Assembly: GCA_022508745.1 (NCBI GenBank)
Contig: JAFLUP010000008.1
Span: forward strand, 1 to 48,599
DNA: 48,599 nucleotides
Origin: Oscillospiraceae bacterium
Lineage (GTDB): Bacteria > Bacillota > Clostridia > Oscillospirales > CAG-382
Direction of reading: 5' to 3'
Shown here: positions 1 through 9,473 of the stretch, piece by piece
How positions within the stretch are numbered: the stretch's first letter is position 1
Layout of the letters: every line of letters starts with the position of its first letter
Notes under the pieces: model-generated
The model's database searches: none
What the model was told of the DNA's origin: nothing
The model's input: only the letters and a program-made list of their open reading frames with translations
Position numbers and translations under genes: made by a program

Positions 1-1108
1 AGACCCACTTTTGGAATTCGGCGATCATTTTCTCCTGTTTTTCAAGGATCTTCACCGTTTCATCCTTGTTGATGACGCGGATCTTCCCCGCCGCGTCCCT
101 CGCCTCGGAAATGGAAAGGGTTTTCATGTTGAGGATGTTTTCCATCAGGTAGAGCATATCCATGCGTTTGGTTCCCCAGACGGAATAGTTCAGCTCCTCG
201 TACTTCCCGTGGTGCTTGTGCTTGCGGAACCGGTTGCGCTGGGGAATCTCCCAAACGCCGGTGATCTCGTCGTGGCGGACGGCATACTCCGGACCGTAGT
301 ATTGTTCCACGTTGTCCGGAATGTCGTCCAGCAGGTGGATGATGAAATCGTCGATGATGTCGGTAGGCACCCACGGGGAACCCAGCGTGACATAAATGTC
401 GTCGGGGTCGATGTCCGGCTCGATGAGCGCTTCCAGCGCCTTGACGTTCGCCTCGAAGTATCCCAGATATTGCTCGTTGGCTTCCTTTGCGATCTTATGC
501 TTGTGCATCAGGTTGCCGGACAGGTACTCGTCCGCCGTTTCCCAACCTTTATAGAAGCACTCGTTCCAGTGCAGCGGGTTTTGATAGATGGATCCCCGCA
601 GGGTTTCGATCACCGTTTTGTAATCCGCGCCGGTGACGGAGGAAATGAACTCAATATCCACAAGCCCCAGCATATCCAACGACGTCATCAACCCGTCTGC
701 AATGCTTTCCACGTGGAAGGAAGCCCGCTCGTCCTCGTCGTAGCTGTTGACGAAATCCATGGGAAGATCCATGCGGGTGACCTCCGCCACGTGCTCGCGG
801 TGCTTCTTTTCCGCCCGTCTGGCGGCTCTCTGCGCCGCAAGCTCCCGCCGTTTTTGCTCTTCCGCCCGCTTTTGTTCGGCAAGGCGCGCCTCTTCCTCGG
901 CTTTCTTTCTTTTTTCCCGCTCCTTAATTTCCAGTCCGGCGACCTTCAACGAATGGATCGCCACATCAAGATCTTCGGCGGATAAAAGATCCCCCACCTC
1001 TTTGAGATTTTCAAAAAATGCGTCGATCAGCTTGCCCTTTTCCTTCGCCACGGCGGTGGAATCGATCACCGGTTCCTTCTGTTCCGTGTTGGGAGATCTG
1101 TTATCCAT
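1..1108 (-). CDS. SNF2-type helicase, N-terminal part (runs off window)
   Basis: About 369 codons are open from the ATG at 1108 to the window edge, so the C-terminal helicase motifs lie outside. A charged Lys/Glu/Arg-rich stretch (about residues 60-105) is probably a coiled coil. Next comes a conserved block with the phrases LGLVDIEFISSVTG and GWETADEYLSGNL, then LGSPWVPTDIID and KILEKQEKMIAEFQKW. This order is known from the very large DEAD/SNF2 helicases, sometimes fused to a DNA methylase, that travel on conjugative elements of Clostridia. The last part matches the region before the Walker A motif in the SNF2 gene at 19335, so the two are distant paralogues. An AAAGGA motif lies 10 bases before the start. 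The family is inferred because no helicase motif is visible here. Confidence 0.72.
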   Translation of the reverse strand, partial: MDNRSPNTEQKEPVIDSTAVAKEKGKLIDAFFENLKEVGDLLSAEDLDVAIHSLKVAGLEIKEREKRKKAEEEARLAEQKRAEEQKRRELAAQRAARRAEKKHREHVAEVTRMDLPMDFVNSYDEDERASFHVESIADGLMTSLDMLGLVDIEFISSVTGADYKTVIETLRGSIYQNPLHWNECFYKGWETADEYLSGNLMHKHKIAKEANEQYLGYFEANVKALEALIEPDIDPDDIYVTLGSPWVPTDIIDDFIIHLLDDIPDNVEQYYGPEYAVRHDEITGVWEIPQRNRFRKHKHHGKYEELNYSVWGTKRMDMLYLMENILNMKTLSISEARDAAGKIRVINKDETVKILEKQEKMIAEFQKWV

Positions 1109-1225
1109 TTCTTTGCCATCCTTTCACTTTCCCGGTTGGGTTGATGCATAAAGGGGGACGCGGAGGGGAAGCTCCGTATCCTACCATACGCATCCTACCA
1201 AATCGAATGTACCGTTTTGGGTGCA

Positions 1226-1261
1226 TAAAATCGCCCTCCGGCAGATTCCGAAGGGCGATTT
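1226..1261 (-). terminator. Hairpin terminator after the SUFU gene
   Basis: An inverted repeat pairs AAATCGCCCT (1228-1237) with AGGGCGATTT (1252-1261). It is extended by CCG/CGG pairs with one bulge and followed on the minus strand by a short T run. It starts two bases after the SUFU stop codon. Confidence 0.65.
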
Positions 1262-1262
1262 C

Positions 1263-1874
1263 TCACGGGATGTCGGAGATCAACGACTCCCGCCGAACGT
1301 CTGCACAGAATAGGTCCTCCTCCGGCAGCTCCAAAAGCGCTTCCAGGAACGTAAAGCTGTCATGCTCCATGATCCACTCCCGTTCCGCCTGATAGATGGG
1401 GATGGCGATGAGGAACTGCACGTTGCCCACATCCGTCAGATGGGTATCGATGCCCGGAGCGAAAAAGAGGAAGCTGTCGTACCCGAAGGTTTCCCGGAAA
1501 GTCTCGGAAGCGTCGATGGTATGTCCGGGACCGAACCAGGTATCTTCGCGAAAGGGGAATTTGGAAAGGCGGGTCAATTCTTCCGCAACCGCCATGCCCT
1601 CCCTTGTCAGGGGGGCAAGCCCGTCGGACGCGAACATAATAAGCTCCGTCCGCTCCCATTCCGCCAAGGGCGAATGCATGGAGCGGGCGCCCATGCCGAA
1701 GGTGACAAACGTCCTTCCCTCTCCCTCCGACGCGATGATGGCAACGTCCGTGTGCACGTATTGGCTGCTCACCTCGTGGGTCTCGTATTCGCCGCCCTCC
1801 CCGAAGGTTTCGCGAATGAACTGTAAAATCTCCTCCATTTGCTCCATGGTGTAATAAATCGGTGTCTGATCCAT
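1263..1874 (-). CDS. Suppressor of fused (SUFU) domain protein
   Basis: The 203-residue protein has the bacterial SUFU layout: VTFGMGARSM, then ERTELIMFASDG, FREDTWFGPGHTIDAS, a LLFFAPGI-like segment and the late block QFLIAIPIYQAEREW. Bacterial SUFU proteins are mostly immunity proteins of polymorphic toxin systems or general protein-binding modules, and they are cytoplasmic. GGAAAGG lies about 10 bases before the ATG at 1874. The gene follows the AAA ATPase by 19 bp and is probably cotranscribed. No toxin is visible next to it, so an immunity role is not shown. Confidence 0.8.
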   Translation of the reverse strand: MDQTPIYYTMEQMEEILQFIRETFGEGGEYETHEVSSQYVHTDVAIIASEGEGRTFVTFGMGARSMHSPLAEWERTELIMFASDGLAPLTREGMAVAEELTRLSKFPFREDTWFGPGHTIDASETFRETFGYDSFLFFAPGIDTHLTDVGNVQFLIAIPIYQAEREWIMEHDSFTFLEALLELPEEDLFCADVRRESLISDIP

Positions 1875-1893
1875 GCGTTTTCATCCTTTCCGG

Positions 1894-3903
1894 TCAAAAC
1901 CCTATTTTTGTTCGTTTTTCTTGCTGCTTCACGGGAGGTTCGATGTCCTCCGCGCAGATTGTCAGGAGGTCCTGATCGTTGACGGCTTCCAGATCCATGG
2001 CGATCAGCCGGTTTGCCTGCGCCATTTTCGCTTTTTCGATGAGATTGCGGGCAAACCGTCCGTTGCCGAAGTCGCTCTCGCACCTTGCCTCCTCGAAGAT
2101 GTTCCGCAGCTTCTCCACGGCGCTTTCCGACAGCGTCAGCTTCTTCCCCCCGGCGATCAGCCCCGCGATCGCGCAAAGCTCTTCCGTGTTGTAATCCTCA
2201 AAGGGGATATGGAAGGCGATGCGGGAGCGAAGCCCGGGATTTTTACGCAGAAAACCCTCCATCTTGTCGGGGTATCCCGCGAAGATTACGATGGTGTCCT
2301 CCCGGTGATTCTCCATTTCCTGCACGATGGTGTTGATGGCCTCATCCCCGTACAGCCCGTCCCGATCGTCCACGAGGGAGTAGGCCTCGTCGATGAACAG
2401 CACGCTCCCTTTCGCTCGCTTGAACGCCTGCTGCACCAGCGGCGCGGTGTGTCCCACGTATTTGCCCACGAGGTCGGCTCTGCCCACCTCAAAAAGATCG
2501 CCCTTCGCAAGCAGACCGTTTTCCTTCATGATCTGCGCAAACAACCTCGCCACGGTGGTTTTCGCGGTGCCGGGATTCCCCGTGAACACCATATGCATGG
2601 ACGGATTGTCCACCGTCATCCCTCTGTCCGCGAACAGCCTTTGCGCTTTATGGTAATTCAACGCCTGTTCGATCACTTTTTTCGCCTCGGTAAGACCGAT
2701 CAGCTCTTGCAGTTGCTCATAAGCGCTCCCTTTGGGCGCGTCCTCCTTCACCTGCACCTTTGCGCTGACCGTTTCTTTATATTGCGGATACACGCTGCTC
2801 CGCAGTTTTTTGTCATACCATTCATCGAACAGACGGTTCAGATCGTTGGCGGTGTACCCCTTATCGGGGTCAGGCAAGGGGAGCAGCTTTCGATCCGTCC
2901 GGATCTTCTGCTTCCTCGCTTTGCTTTTCAGATACGCCTCCGCCCGCTCCCCGAATACCACGTCCTCCCGCAGCTCCACAAAGGAGGCGGAGTCCCAATG
3001 GAGCAAAAATTCCTCCTTTGTCCTGCGGCAGCCGGAGGGAAAGCAAAAGACGGTCAACACCTTGTTTCGGTATCTTTTTGCGATTTCACACAATGCCGCG
3101 ATCATATCGGCGCCGTGTTTTGCGTATTTGCCGCCGTCCCCGTCGTCCCCGCGGTAGCGAATGACGACGGCGCCGTTTTCCGAGCTGTTGTAAAGCGCGT
3201 CGAGGCTCCGCGCGTGGAGGGAGCGCTCGTCATCGAAATTCACAAAGCAATACCGTCTGTTTTTGATCCTTCCGACGGAATAAAGTGCGGATAGCAGGGT
3301 TCTATACACGGTTTTTCGGATCTCCCGATCGTCCGTTTGCAGAAGATAATGCACCGGATGCCCCTGCACGTTCTGTTTCCCGCCGCCCGCGTAGATCCGC
3401 CGGATTTCCGGCACGAACGAATCGTTGAACAGCAGAGCGTCCGAGACCCGGCAGGCTTCTTCGACCGTCATATCCGCCGAGAGGAGCCCTTCCCCGAAAT
3501 CAATCTTCGTATATCTGATATTGAGGGCGTCGATCTCAAAGGCTTCCAGCACCTTGTCATCATCGCGGATATAATCGTTCTGGTCGGCGCCGGAGAGCAG
3601 CGTCGTGAGGGAGCTGAAGGTGATCTCCTCGATGCTCGGTTCACCGATCGCAAAGGGCAGCAGCTTTCGGTATTCCGCGAAGATGGTTTCGACCGGCTCG
3701 CCGCTTTTCGCAATGACGCCGAAAATGGCGCGACGCTCTCTGATCGCTACGGTAAAGACCAGATCCCGCTGTTCCCGCTTTTGGAACAAGGATTCGCTTT
3801 TCTCGGCGAGATCGACGGCAAGGCTCCGCTGTTCCTGCCGGGTCGACCCCCTGCTTTCCTCCTCGTTGCCGATTCGCTCCGCTTCGATTTTATAAAATAT
3901 CAT
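1894..3903 (-). CDS. CbbX/SpoVK-like AAA ATPase
   Basis: I set the start at the ATG at 3903 because GGAGGG sits 6 bases before it; an in-frame ATG at 3987 has no such site. This gives 669 residues. Residues 1 to about 400 form a region I do not recognise. An AAA module follows with GLTEAKKVIEQ, Walker A GNPGTAKTT (about 440), a pore-type GKYVGHT segment, Walker B VLFIDEAYS (about 498), NTIVQEMENH and the arginine-finger region NPGLRSRIAFHIPFEDY. This is the CbbX/SpoVK type, hexameric remodelling ATPases. Such proteins with novel N-terminal domains occur in type VII secretion and polymorphic-toxin neighbourhoods. That link is an inference, supported here only by the adjacent SUFU gene. Confidence 0.82.
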   Translation of the reverse strand: MIFYKIEAERIGNEEESRGSTRQEQRSLAVDLAEKSESLFQKREQRDLVFTVAIRERRAIFGVIAKSGEPVETIFAEYRKLLPFAIGEPSIEEITFSSLTTLLSGADQNDYIRDDDKVLEAFEIDALNIRYTKIDFGEGLLSADMTVEEACRVSDALLFNDSFVPEIRRIYAGGGKQNVQGHPVHYLLQTDDREIRKTVYRTLLSALYSVGRIKNRRYCFVNFDDERSLHARSLDALYNSSENGAVVIRYRGDDGDGGKYAKHGADMIAALCEIAKRYRNKVLTVFCFPSGCRRTKEEFLLHWDSASFVELREDVVFGERAEAYLKSKARKQKIRTDRKLLPLPDPDKGYTANDLNRLFDEWYDKKLRSSVYPQYKETVSAKVQVKEDAPKGSAYEQLQELIGLTEAKKVIEQALNYHKAQRLFADRGMTVDNPSMHMVFTGNPGTAKTTVARLFAQIMKENGLLAKGDLFEVGRADLVGKYVGHTAPLVQQAFKRAKGSVLFIDEAYSLVDDRDGLYGDEAINTIVQEMENHREDTIVIFAGYPDKMEGFLRKNPGLRSRIAFHIPFEDYNTEELCAIAGLIAGGKKLTLSESAVEKLRNIFEEARCESDFGNGRFARNLIEKAKMAQANRLIAMDLEAVNDQDLLTICAEDIEPPVKQQEKRTKIGF

Positions 3904-4019
3904 GGTTTTCCCTCCGCCGTCGTTTTCTTTCAAGCGTATATTAGCAAAGAAATCGTCCCGTTTTCGGTACATTAACTCCATGGCCAATAAAAAGAATGAA
4001 GATTTTCTGTCATGTTGTC

Positions 4020-4048
4020 TTGCATTACCCGCATAAACCTGCTATACT
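4020..4048 (+). promoter_or_regulatory. Sigma-A promoter of the tetR-MMPL operon
   Basis: TTGCAT (4020-4025) and TATACT (4043-4048) are separated by 17 bases, about 65 bases before the tetR start. It is a near-consensus housekeeping promoter. Confidence 0.75.
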
Positions 4049-4056
4049 ATGAATTG

Positions 4057-4073
4057 CCCGATGGCTGCACGGG
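4057..4073 (+). promoter_or_regulatory. Possible TetR operator
   Basis: CCCG-N9-CGGG sits just downstream of the -10 box and before tetR, within wider imperfect symmetry (TTGCCCG against CGGGACAA). The position would suit autorepression by the adjacent TetR protein. The short arms make this a weak call. Confidence 0.3.
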
Positions 4074-4112
4074 ACAAGAGATTGTCGAGAGCCAGCAAAA
4101 AGGAGAACTGCA

Positions 4113-4673
4113 ATGGCGAATTTCACAAGAAACGGGATCAAAGCCTCTTTTATGAAGCTGTTGAATGACCGGCCGCTTTCGCAGATTACGGTGAAAGACA
4201 TCGTGTCCGATTGCGGTATCAACCGCAATACGTTTTATTATTATTTTGAAGATATTCCCAAGCTGATCGAGGACATCGTCGTGGAGGACGCGGACCGGAT
4301 CATCCGGGAGTTCCCGTCCATCGCGCAGATCGAGGACTGCCTCCATGCCATGATCGAGTTTTCCCTCAAGCACAAGCGGGCGGTCTTGCATATCTATAAC
4401 TCCGTCAACCGGGCGCTTTACGAGCAATACCTTTGGAAGATCTGCGAACATACCGTGAAAACGTATATTGATACGGCGCTCCACGGGAGAAAGATCAGCG
4501 AAGGGGACGAACAGGTTCTCATCCAGTATTTCGGATGCGTGCTCTTCGGAGCGGTCTCCGGCTGGCTGAACAAGGGGATGAACGAGGACATTCAAGTCTC
4601 CTTCAAGCGCATCTGCGAATTGCAGAAAGGAACCGTTGAGGAAATGATCCGCCGGTGCGAGGAAGTGACGTGA
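4113..4673 (+). CDS. TetR/AcrR family transcriptional regulator
   Basis: The 186-residue protein has a TetR helix-turn-helix in its first 55 residues (ITVKDIVSDCGINRNTFYYYFEDIPKLIEDIV). The C-terminal ligand domain is of the TetR_C type often found with Clostridia MMPL exporters. An AAGGAG site is well placed before the ATG. It precedes the MMPL exporter and the YhgE-like gene on the same strand, and a hairpin with T run lies between tetR and the exporter. It most likely represses itself and possibly the exporter; the ligand is unknown. Confidence 0.9.
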   Translation: MANFTRNGIKASFMKLLNDRPLSQITVKDIVSDCGINRNTFYYYFEDIPKLIEDIVVEDADRIIREFPSIAQIEDCLHAMIEFSLKHKRAVLHIYNSVNRALYEQYLWKICEHTVKTYIDTALHGRKISEGDEQVLIQYFGCVLFGAVSGWLNKGMNEDIQVSFKRICELQKGTVEEMIRRCEEVT

Positions 4674-4719
4674 TCCAACCGCACCCCCTTGCCTGCGTTC
4701 CTCCGGTTTTGGTCATTTG

Positions 4720-4757
4720 ACGCCTTCTGTCTGTTTTTCAGGCAAAAGGCGTTTTTT
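4720..4757 (+). terminator. Rho-independent terminator after tetR
   Basis: ACGCCTT (4720-4726) pairs with AAGGCGT (4746-4752), followed by a run of Ts to 4757. A TATGAT -10-like box at 4786-4791, without a clear -35, may start exporter transcription downstream. Confidence 0.65.
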
Positions 4758-4839
4758 GTCTGTATGCGAAAAAAGAGAAAAACGCTATGATAAACTGATC
4801 CCGTATGAAACAAAAGCGAACGAAGGGAAGGCGATATCA

Positions 4840-6951
4840 ATGCGTTTTGCAAAAGCGGTGGTAAAACACCGCGTACCGATTTTGATCATCACCCTGGTGT
4901 TGATGATCCCGTCCGTGCTCGGCATGATCGGGACCAGGATCAATTACGATATGCTGGATTATCTGCCGGAGGATATGGAAACGGTGGTCGGGCAGAAGGA
5001 GCTTCTGGAGGACTTCGGCAAAGGAGCGTTTTCCTTCCTCATTCTGGAGGATATGCCCGCCAAGGACGTATCTGCGCTGAAGGCCAAGATCCAACAGGTG
5101 GAGCACGTGGAAACGGTCCTTTGGTACGATTCTCTTGCCGACATTTCCATCCCGATGGAGATCCTGCCGGATGAGATCTATCAGGCGTTCAATACGGAAA
5201 ACGCCACCATGATGGCGGTGTTCTTCGATACCTCCACTTCCTCGGACATTACCATGGACGCCATCCGTGAGATCCGCCGACTCGCCGGGAAGCAGTGTTT
5301 CGTTTCCGGCATTTCGGCGCTCGTGACGGATCTGAAGGACCTGTGCGAACGGGAAGAACCGATCTATGTGGGGATCGCCGTCCTGCTCGCCTGCGCGGCG
5401 ATGCTGATCCTCCTCGACAGCTGGCTGGTTCCCTTTGTGTTCCTTGCCAGCATCGGCATGATGATCCTCATCAACCTCGGAAGCAACTACTTCATGGGGG
5501 AGATCTCCTACATCACCAAGGCGCTGTCCGCCGTGTTGCAGCTCGCCGTCACCATGGACTATTCCATCTTTCTGTGGCACAGCTACAACGAGCAGCGCAC
5601 GCACTGTGAGGATCCCCGCACGGCGATGGTCTTCGCCATCCGTGAAACGCTGTCCTCCGTCCTCGGCAGCTCCATTACCACGGTCGCCGGATTTATCGCT
5701 CTGTGCTTCATGTCCTTTACCATGGGGCGCGATCTGGGCATCGTCATGGCGAAGGGCGTGATCCTGGGTGTTCTGGGCTGCGTGACGGTGCTTCCGGCGA
5801 TGATTTTGGTGTTCGATAAACCCCTGCAAAAAACCAGGCACAAATCGGCAATTCCCAATATGAACGGATTTGCAAAGGGCATACTTCGCGTCTTCCCGGT
5901 GTTTATCGTCGTTTTTGCCCTGCTGATCCCGCCCGCTTATTACGGCTACAAGAAAACCGATGAAGAGGTATATTACGATCTGGGGCAATGCCTGCCGCAG
6001 GATATCGAGTATGCGATCGCCAACAGCAAACTGTCCGAAGAGTTCAATATCGCCTCCACCCATATGCTGCTGGTGAACGCAAAGACCTCCCCCAAAACCG
6101 TCCGCTCCATGATCAAAGAGATGGAGCAGGTGGACGGTGTGAAGTATGTGCTGGGGCTGGAATCGGTGATCGGTTCCCGCGTGCCGGAGGAGATTCTGCC
6201 GGAATCCGTTATAAGCATTTTGAAGAGCGACAAGTGGGAACTGCTGCTGATCAACTCCGAATACAAGGTGGCGAGCGACGCAGTAGGCGAACAGATCGAC
6301 GCGCTCAACGCCATCCTGAAAAAGCACGACCCCACCGGGATGTTGATCGGCGAAGCCCCCTGCATGAAGGACATGATCGACACGACCTCCCGCGACTTCC
6401 GCGTGGTCAACGCCATCTCCATCCTCGCCATCTTCCTCATCATCGCGCTGGTGGAAAAGAGCGTGTCCCTGCCCTTCATTCTGATCTCAGTCATCGAGCT
6501 TGCGATCTTTATCAACCTCGGTCTGCCCCATTATTTCGGGCAAAGCCTGCCGTTTATCGCGCCCATCTGTATCAGTACGATCCAGCTCGGTGCGACCGTG
6601 GACTACGCGATCCTGATGACCACCCGGTACAAGGCGGAACGCATCCGCGGAAACGAGAAAAAGATCGCCGTACGGACCGCGCTTTCCGCGTCCATCCCCT
6701 CCATCATCGTTTCCGGCATGGGTCTGTTCGCCGCGACCTTCGGGGTGGCGATCTATTCGGACATCGACATGATCGGCTCCATGTGTATGCTGATGGCAAG
6801 AGGAGCCATCGTCAGTATGCTGGCCGTTATCCTGATCCTCCCGGCGCTGCTGCTGCTGTTTGATAAGCTGATCTGCGCGACCACCTGGGGCATGAGGAAA
6901 AAGACCCGCCTTTCAGGCAATTCAGAGAAATCGGAGGTACTTGCAAAATGA
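4840..6951 (+). CDS. MMPL/RND family exporter
   Basis: The start is the ATG at 4840 (MRFAKAVVKHRVP) with GGGAAGG upstream; in-frame sequence before it is not MMPL-like. The 703-residue protein shows the duplicated RND layout. Each half has one membrane helix, an extracytoplasmic domain and then five helices. The hallmark intramembrane segments are LAVTMDYSIFLWHSYNEQR in half one and LGATVDYAILMTTRYKAER in half two. The family exports lipids and hydrophobic compounds using the proton gradient. The next gene overlaps it by 4 bp, so the two are translationally coupled and probably form one envelope system. The substrate is unknown. Confidence 0.9.
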   Translation: MRFAKAVVKHRVPILIITLVLMIPSVLGMIGTRINYDMLDYLPEDMETVVGQKELLEDFGKGAFSFLILEDMPAKDVSALKAKIQQVEHVETVLWYDSLADISIPMEILPDEIYQAFNTENATMMAVFFDTSTSSDITMDAIREIRRLAGKQCFVSGISALVTDLKDLCEREEPIYVGIAVLLACAAMLILLDSWLVPFVFLASIGMMILINLGSNYFMGEISYITKALSAVLQLAVTMDYSIFLWHSYNEQRTHCEDPRTAMVFAIRETLSSVLGSSITTVAGFIALCFMSFTMGRDLGIVMAKGVILGVLGCVTVLPAMILVFDKPLQKTRHKSAIPNMNGFAKGILRVFPVFIVVFALLIPPAYYGYKKTDEEVYYDLGQCLPQDIEYAIANSKLSEEFNIASTHMLLVNAKTSPKTVRSMIKEMEQVDGVKYVLGLESVIGSRVPEEILPESVISILKSDKWELLLINSEYKVASDAVGEQIDALNAILKKHDPTGMLIGEAPCMKDMIDTTSRDFRVVNAISILAIFLIIALVEKSVSLPFILISVIELAIFINLGLPHYFGQSLPFIAPICISTIQLGATVDYAILMTTRYKAERIRGNEKKIAVRTALSASIPSIIVSGMGLFAATFGVAIYSDIDMIGSMCMLMARGAIVSMLAVILILPALLLLFDKLICATTWGMRKKTRLSGNSEKSEVLAK

Positions 6952-9158
6952 AAAGATCCATTCTAAAACCGCTTGCGCTCTGCCTTTGCGCCCTGCTGCT
7001 CATCGGCTCCGGCGCCGCAGCATACGCGCTGACCAACGGGAGTCAGGAAGAAGCGAAAGCGCCCCGGACGGTCTCCGCCGTCCAAGAGACGGAGGGACAG
7101 GTCAATTCCAAAGACGAGACCGTCTATGTCATCGCCGGAGCGGACGGTTCGGTAAAGAAGATCATCGTCAGCGATTGGATCCGGAATACGCTCGGAGATG
7201 AAGCGCTCTACGACCAAACCGAACTGACGGACATTGAAAACGTCAAGGGCGATGAAAGCTATACCCTCGGAAGCGAAAACACCCGCATCTGGGACGCGCA
7301 GGGGAACGACATTTACTACCGGGGCAACATCGAAAAGGAACTGCCCGTGGCCCTCTCCGTCACCTACCGGTTGGACGGGGAAACCATCTCCCCGGCGGAG
7401 CTTGCAGGAAAAAGCGGCAAAGTGACCATTCGGTTTGACTATTCCAACCGGCAATACGAGTTCGTGGAGATCGACGGGCAAAAGGAGAAGATCTATGTAC
7501 CCTTCGCCATGCTGACCGGCATCCTGCTGGACAACGACGTGTTCACCAATGTGGAAGTCTCCAACGGCAAGCTGATCAACGACGGCGACCGCACCGCGGT
7601 GATCGGTATCGCCTTCCCCGGCTTGCAGGAAAATCTCGGGATCTCCACCGACGTCTTCGAGATCCCCAGCTACGTGGAGATCACCGCCGACGCGAAGCAG
7701 TTCTCTCTGGGCATGACCATCACGCTGGCGACCAACGCGGTCTTTAACGAACTTGACACGGAACATCTGGATTCCATCGGCGATTTGAGCGGCTCCCTCG
7801 GCGAACTGACCGGAGCCATGGGGCAGCTGATGGACGGCTCCTCCCAGCTTTACGAAGGACTTTCCACGCTGCTGGAGAAATCCGGCGAACTGGTGGACGG
7901 CATCGACCAATTGCTCGCCGGCGCGGAAGCGCTGAAAAACGGTCTGGGGGATCTGGACGCCGGCGCATCGGAGCTGCAAAACGGCGCGTCCCAGTTGTAC
8001 GAAGGGCTGAACACCCTCACTTCCAACAACGATTCGTTGAACGACGGGGCAAAACAGGTCTTTGAAACGCTGCTCTCCACTGCAAATACCCAGCTCGCCG
8101 CCGCGGGGCTGACCGTTCCCGATTTGACCATCGACAACTACGCCGAGGTCCTGACGGGGGTGATCGCCTCTCTGGACGAAAAAGCGGTCTATGAAAAAGC
8201 GCTGGCAACCGTCACGGCGGCGGTGGAAGCGCAGCGCCCCTACATCCGGGAGCAAGTGACGGCGGCGGTCCGCGGAGAAGTGACCGCACAGGTGACGGAG
8301 GAAGTAAAAAAACAGGTCACGGCGCAGGTGACGGAAGCCGTCCGCGATACCGTGGCACAGCAGGTCATCTACGCCGCGACGCAAATGGATCAAGCCACCT
8401 ATGAGGCGGCCGTAGCCGCCGGCATGATCGATAAGGCGACGCAAACGGCAATTCAGCAGGCGATCCAACAGCAGATGCAGAGCGAAGCGGTACTGCAAAC
8501 CATCGAGCAGAAAACAGCGGAACAGATGGCGTCTTCCCCCGTGCAGGCGACCGTTTCCGCGGCCGTCGCAGAGCAAATGAAGAGCGGCGAGGTCCAAGGG
8601 CTGATCGATTCCAATACGGAGCTGCAGGTGCAAAAGGCGATCGCGGACAACATGGCGTCCGAGGAGGTGCTTTCCCAACTCGCTGCCGCTTCGGAAGGTG
8701 CAAAGTCCGTGATCTTCCTGAAAACCTCGCTGGACAGCTATCGGACCTTCTACCTGGGGCTTCAAACCTATACCGCAGGCGTTTCTCAAGCGGCTGCCGG
8801 CGCGGGAGAACTGAAAGCCGGCACGGGAGAACTGAAGGCCGGCACGAGCCAACTGTACGCAGGCGCCGCGCAACTGTTCGACGGGATCCTTTCCCTGAAA
8901 AACGGAACCCCCGCCCTCGTGGACGGGATCACCCAACTGCGGGACGGCTCCATGCAGCTCTCCGGCGGTTTGAAGGAATTCTATGAACAGGGCGTTCAAA
9001 AGCTCGTGGAAGCGATAGACGGGAATCTGGCGGGAACCCTCACAAGGCTCCGTGCGACCATCGACGTCTCGAAGCATTACCGTTCTTTCTCCGGCATCGG
9101 CGACGGAATGGACGGTCAGGTGAAATTCATCTACCGCACGGACGCGATCGGTTCATAA
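6948..9158 (+). CDS. YhgE/Pip-like secreted heptad-repeat protein
   Basis: The 736-residue protein begins with a signal peptide (LALCLCALLLIGSGAAAYA). A beta-rich domain of about 250 residues follows, then two blocks of X-X-X-Leu-X-X-Gly heptads (for example LYEGLSTLLEKSGELVDG and LKAGTGELKAGTSQLYAG). Between the blocks is a long Ala/Gln/Val-rich helical stretch (about residues 395-580) that looks like a coiled coil. This repeat belongs to the YhgE/Pip group, partners of MMPL exporters. Unlike typical YhgE there is no C-terminal membrane helix. The ATG overlaps the MMPL stop (ATGA). It is probably the extracytoplasmic partner of the exporter. Confidence 0.82.
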   Translation: MKRSILKPLALCLCALLLIGSGAAAYALTNGSQEEAKAPRTVSAVQETEGQVNSKDETVYVIAGADGSVKKIIVSDWIRNTLGDEALYDQTELTDIENVKGDESYTLGSENTRIWDAQGNDIYYRGNIEKELPVALSVTYRLDGETISPAELAGKSGKVTIRFDYSNRQYEFVEIDGQKEKIYVPFAMLTGILLDNDVFTNVEVSNGKLINDGDRTAVIGIAFPGLQENLGISTDVFEIPSYVEITADAKQFSLGMTITLATNAVFNELDTEHLDSIGDLSGSLGELTGAMGQLMDGSSQLYEGLSTLLEKSGELVDGIDQLLAGAEALKNGLGDLDAGASELQNGASQLYEGLNTLTSNNDSLNDGAKQVFETLLSTANTQLAAAGLTVPDLTIDNYAEVLTGVIASLDEKAVYEKALATVTAAVEAQRPYIREQVTAAVRGEVTAQVTEEVKKQVTAQVTEAVRDTVAQQVIYAATQMDQATYEAAVAAGMIDKATQTAIQQAIQQQMQSEAVLQTIEQKTAEQMASSPVQATVSAAVAEQMKSGEVQGLIDSNTELQVQKAIADNMASEEVLSQLAAASEGAKSVIFLKTSLDSYRTFYLGLQTYTAGVSQAAAGAGELKAGTGELKAGTSQLYAGAAQLFDGILSLKNGTPALVDGITQLRDGSMQLSGGLKEFYEQGVQKLVEAIDGNLAGTLTRLRATIDVSKHYRSFSGIGDGMDGQVKFIYRTDAIGS

Positions 9159-9185
9159 GCGCACACCACGCACAAATCCAAAACA

Positions 9186-9234
9186 AAACGGCTGCTGCGG
9201 GCTTCCTCGCCCGCAACGGCTGTTTTTCTTTTTC
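9186..9234 (+). terminator. Strong terminator of the MMPL operon
   Basis: GCTGCTGCGGGC (9191-9202) pairs with GCCCGCAACGGC (9209-9220), followed by T-rich DNA and preceded by an A tract. The arms match over 12 positions with two mismatches. Confidence 0.85.
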
Positions 9235-9393
9235 ATGCGGCTATCCGATGGCAACGGGGCTCCACGATCATTCCACTGCATACCGCCCGAATGTCCTCCA
9301 AACGTTTGCAGGTTCTATTTCCTTGATTTACACTTAAAGAATAATTTCGATATTAAGAAACGATTTCTGCATATTTTGCACGTTATTCTTATC

Positions 9394-9423
9394 TTGTTAT
9401 CAATTACGACATATTCGTATGAT
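9394..9423 (+). promoter_or_regulatory. Probable promoter of the surface protein gene
   Basis: TTGTTA (9394-9399) and TATGAT (9418-9423) are 18 bases apart, in an AT-rich upstream region about 50 bases before the ATG. The stretch from 9235 to 9393 shows no gene. Confidence 0.5.
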
Positions 9424-9473
9424 AGAATAAACTACTTATTGCTGTACCTTAACCGTCCCGAAAGGAACCTATC

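Noticed and set aside
1873..3294. 473-aa plus-strand open frame
   Set aside because: It lies antisense to the AAA ATPase, which has Walker motifs in the other strand.
3904..3987. Longer start for the AAA ATPase at 3987
   Set aside because: There is no ribosome site before it, whereas GGAGGG is correctly placed before the ATG at 3903.
4837..6327. 496-aa minus-strand open frame
   Set aside because: It lies opposite the MMPL exporter and is His/Asp/Gln-rich in the manner of antisense frames in GC-rich DNA.
6963..9077. 704-aa minus-strand open frame
   Set aside because: It is exactly antisense to the heptad-repeat protein, whose signal peptide, repeats and 4-bp overlap with the MMPL gene are clear; the antisense protein has no recognisable domain and odd composition.
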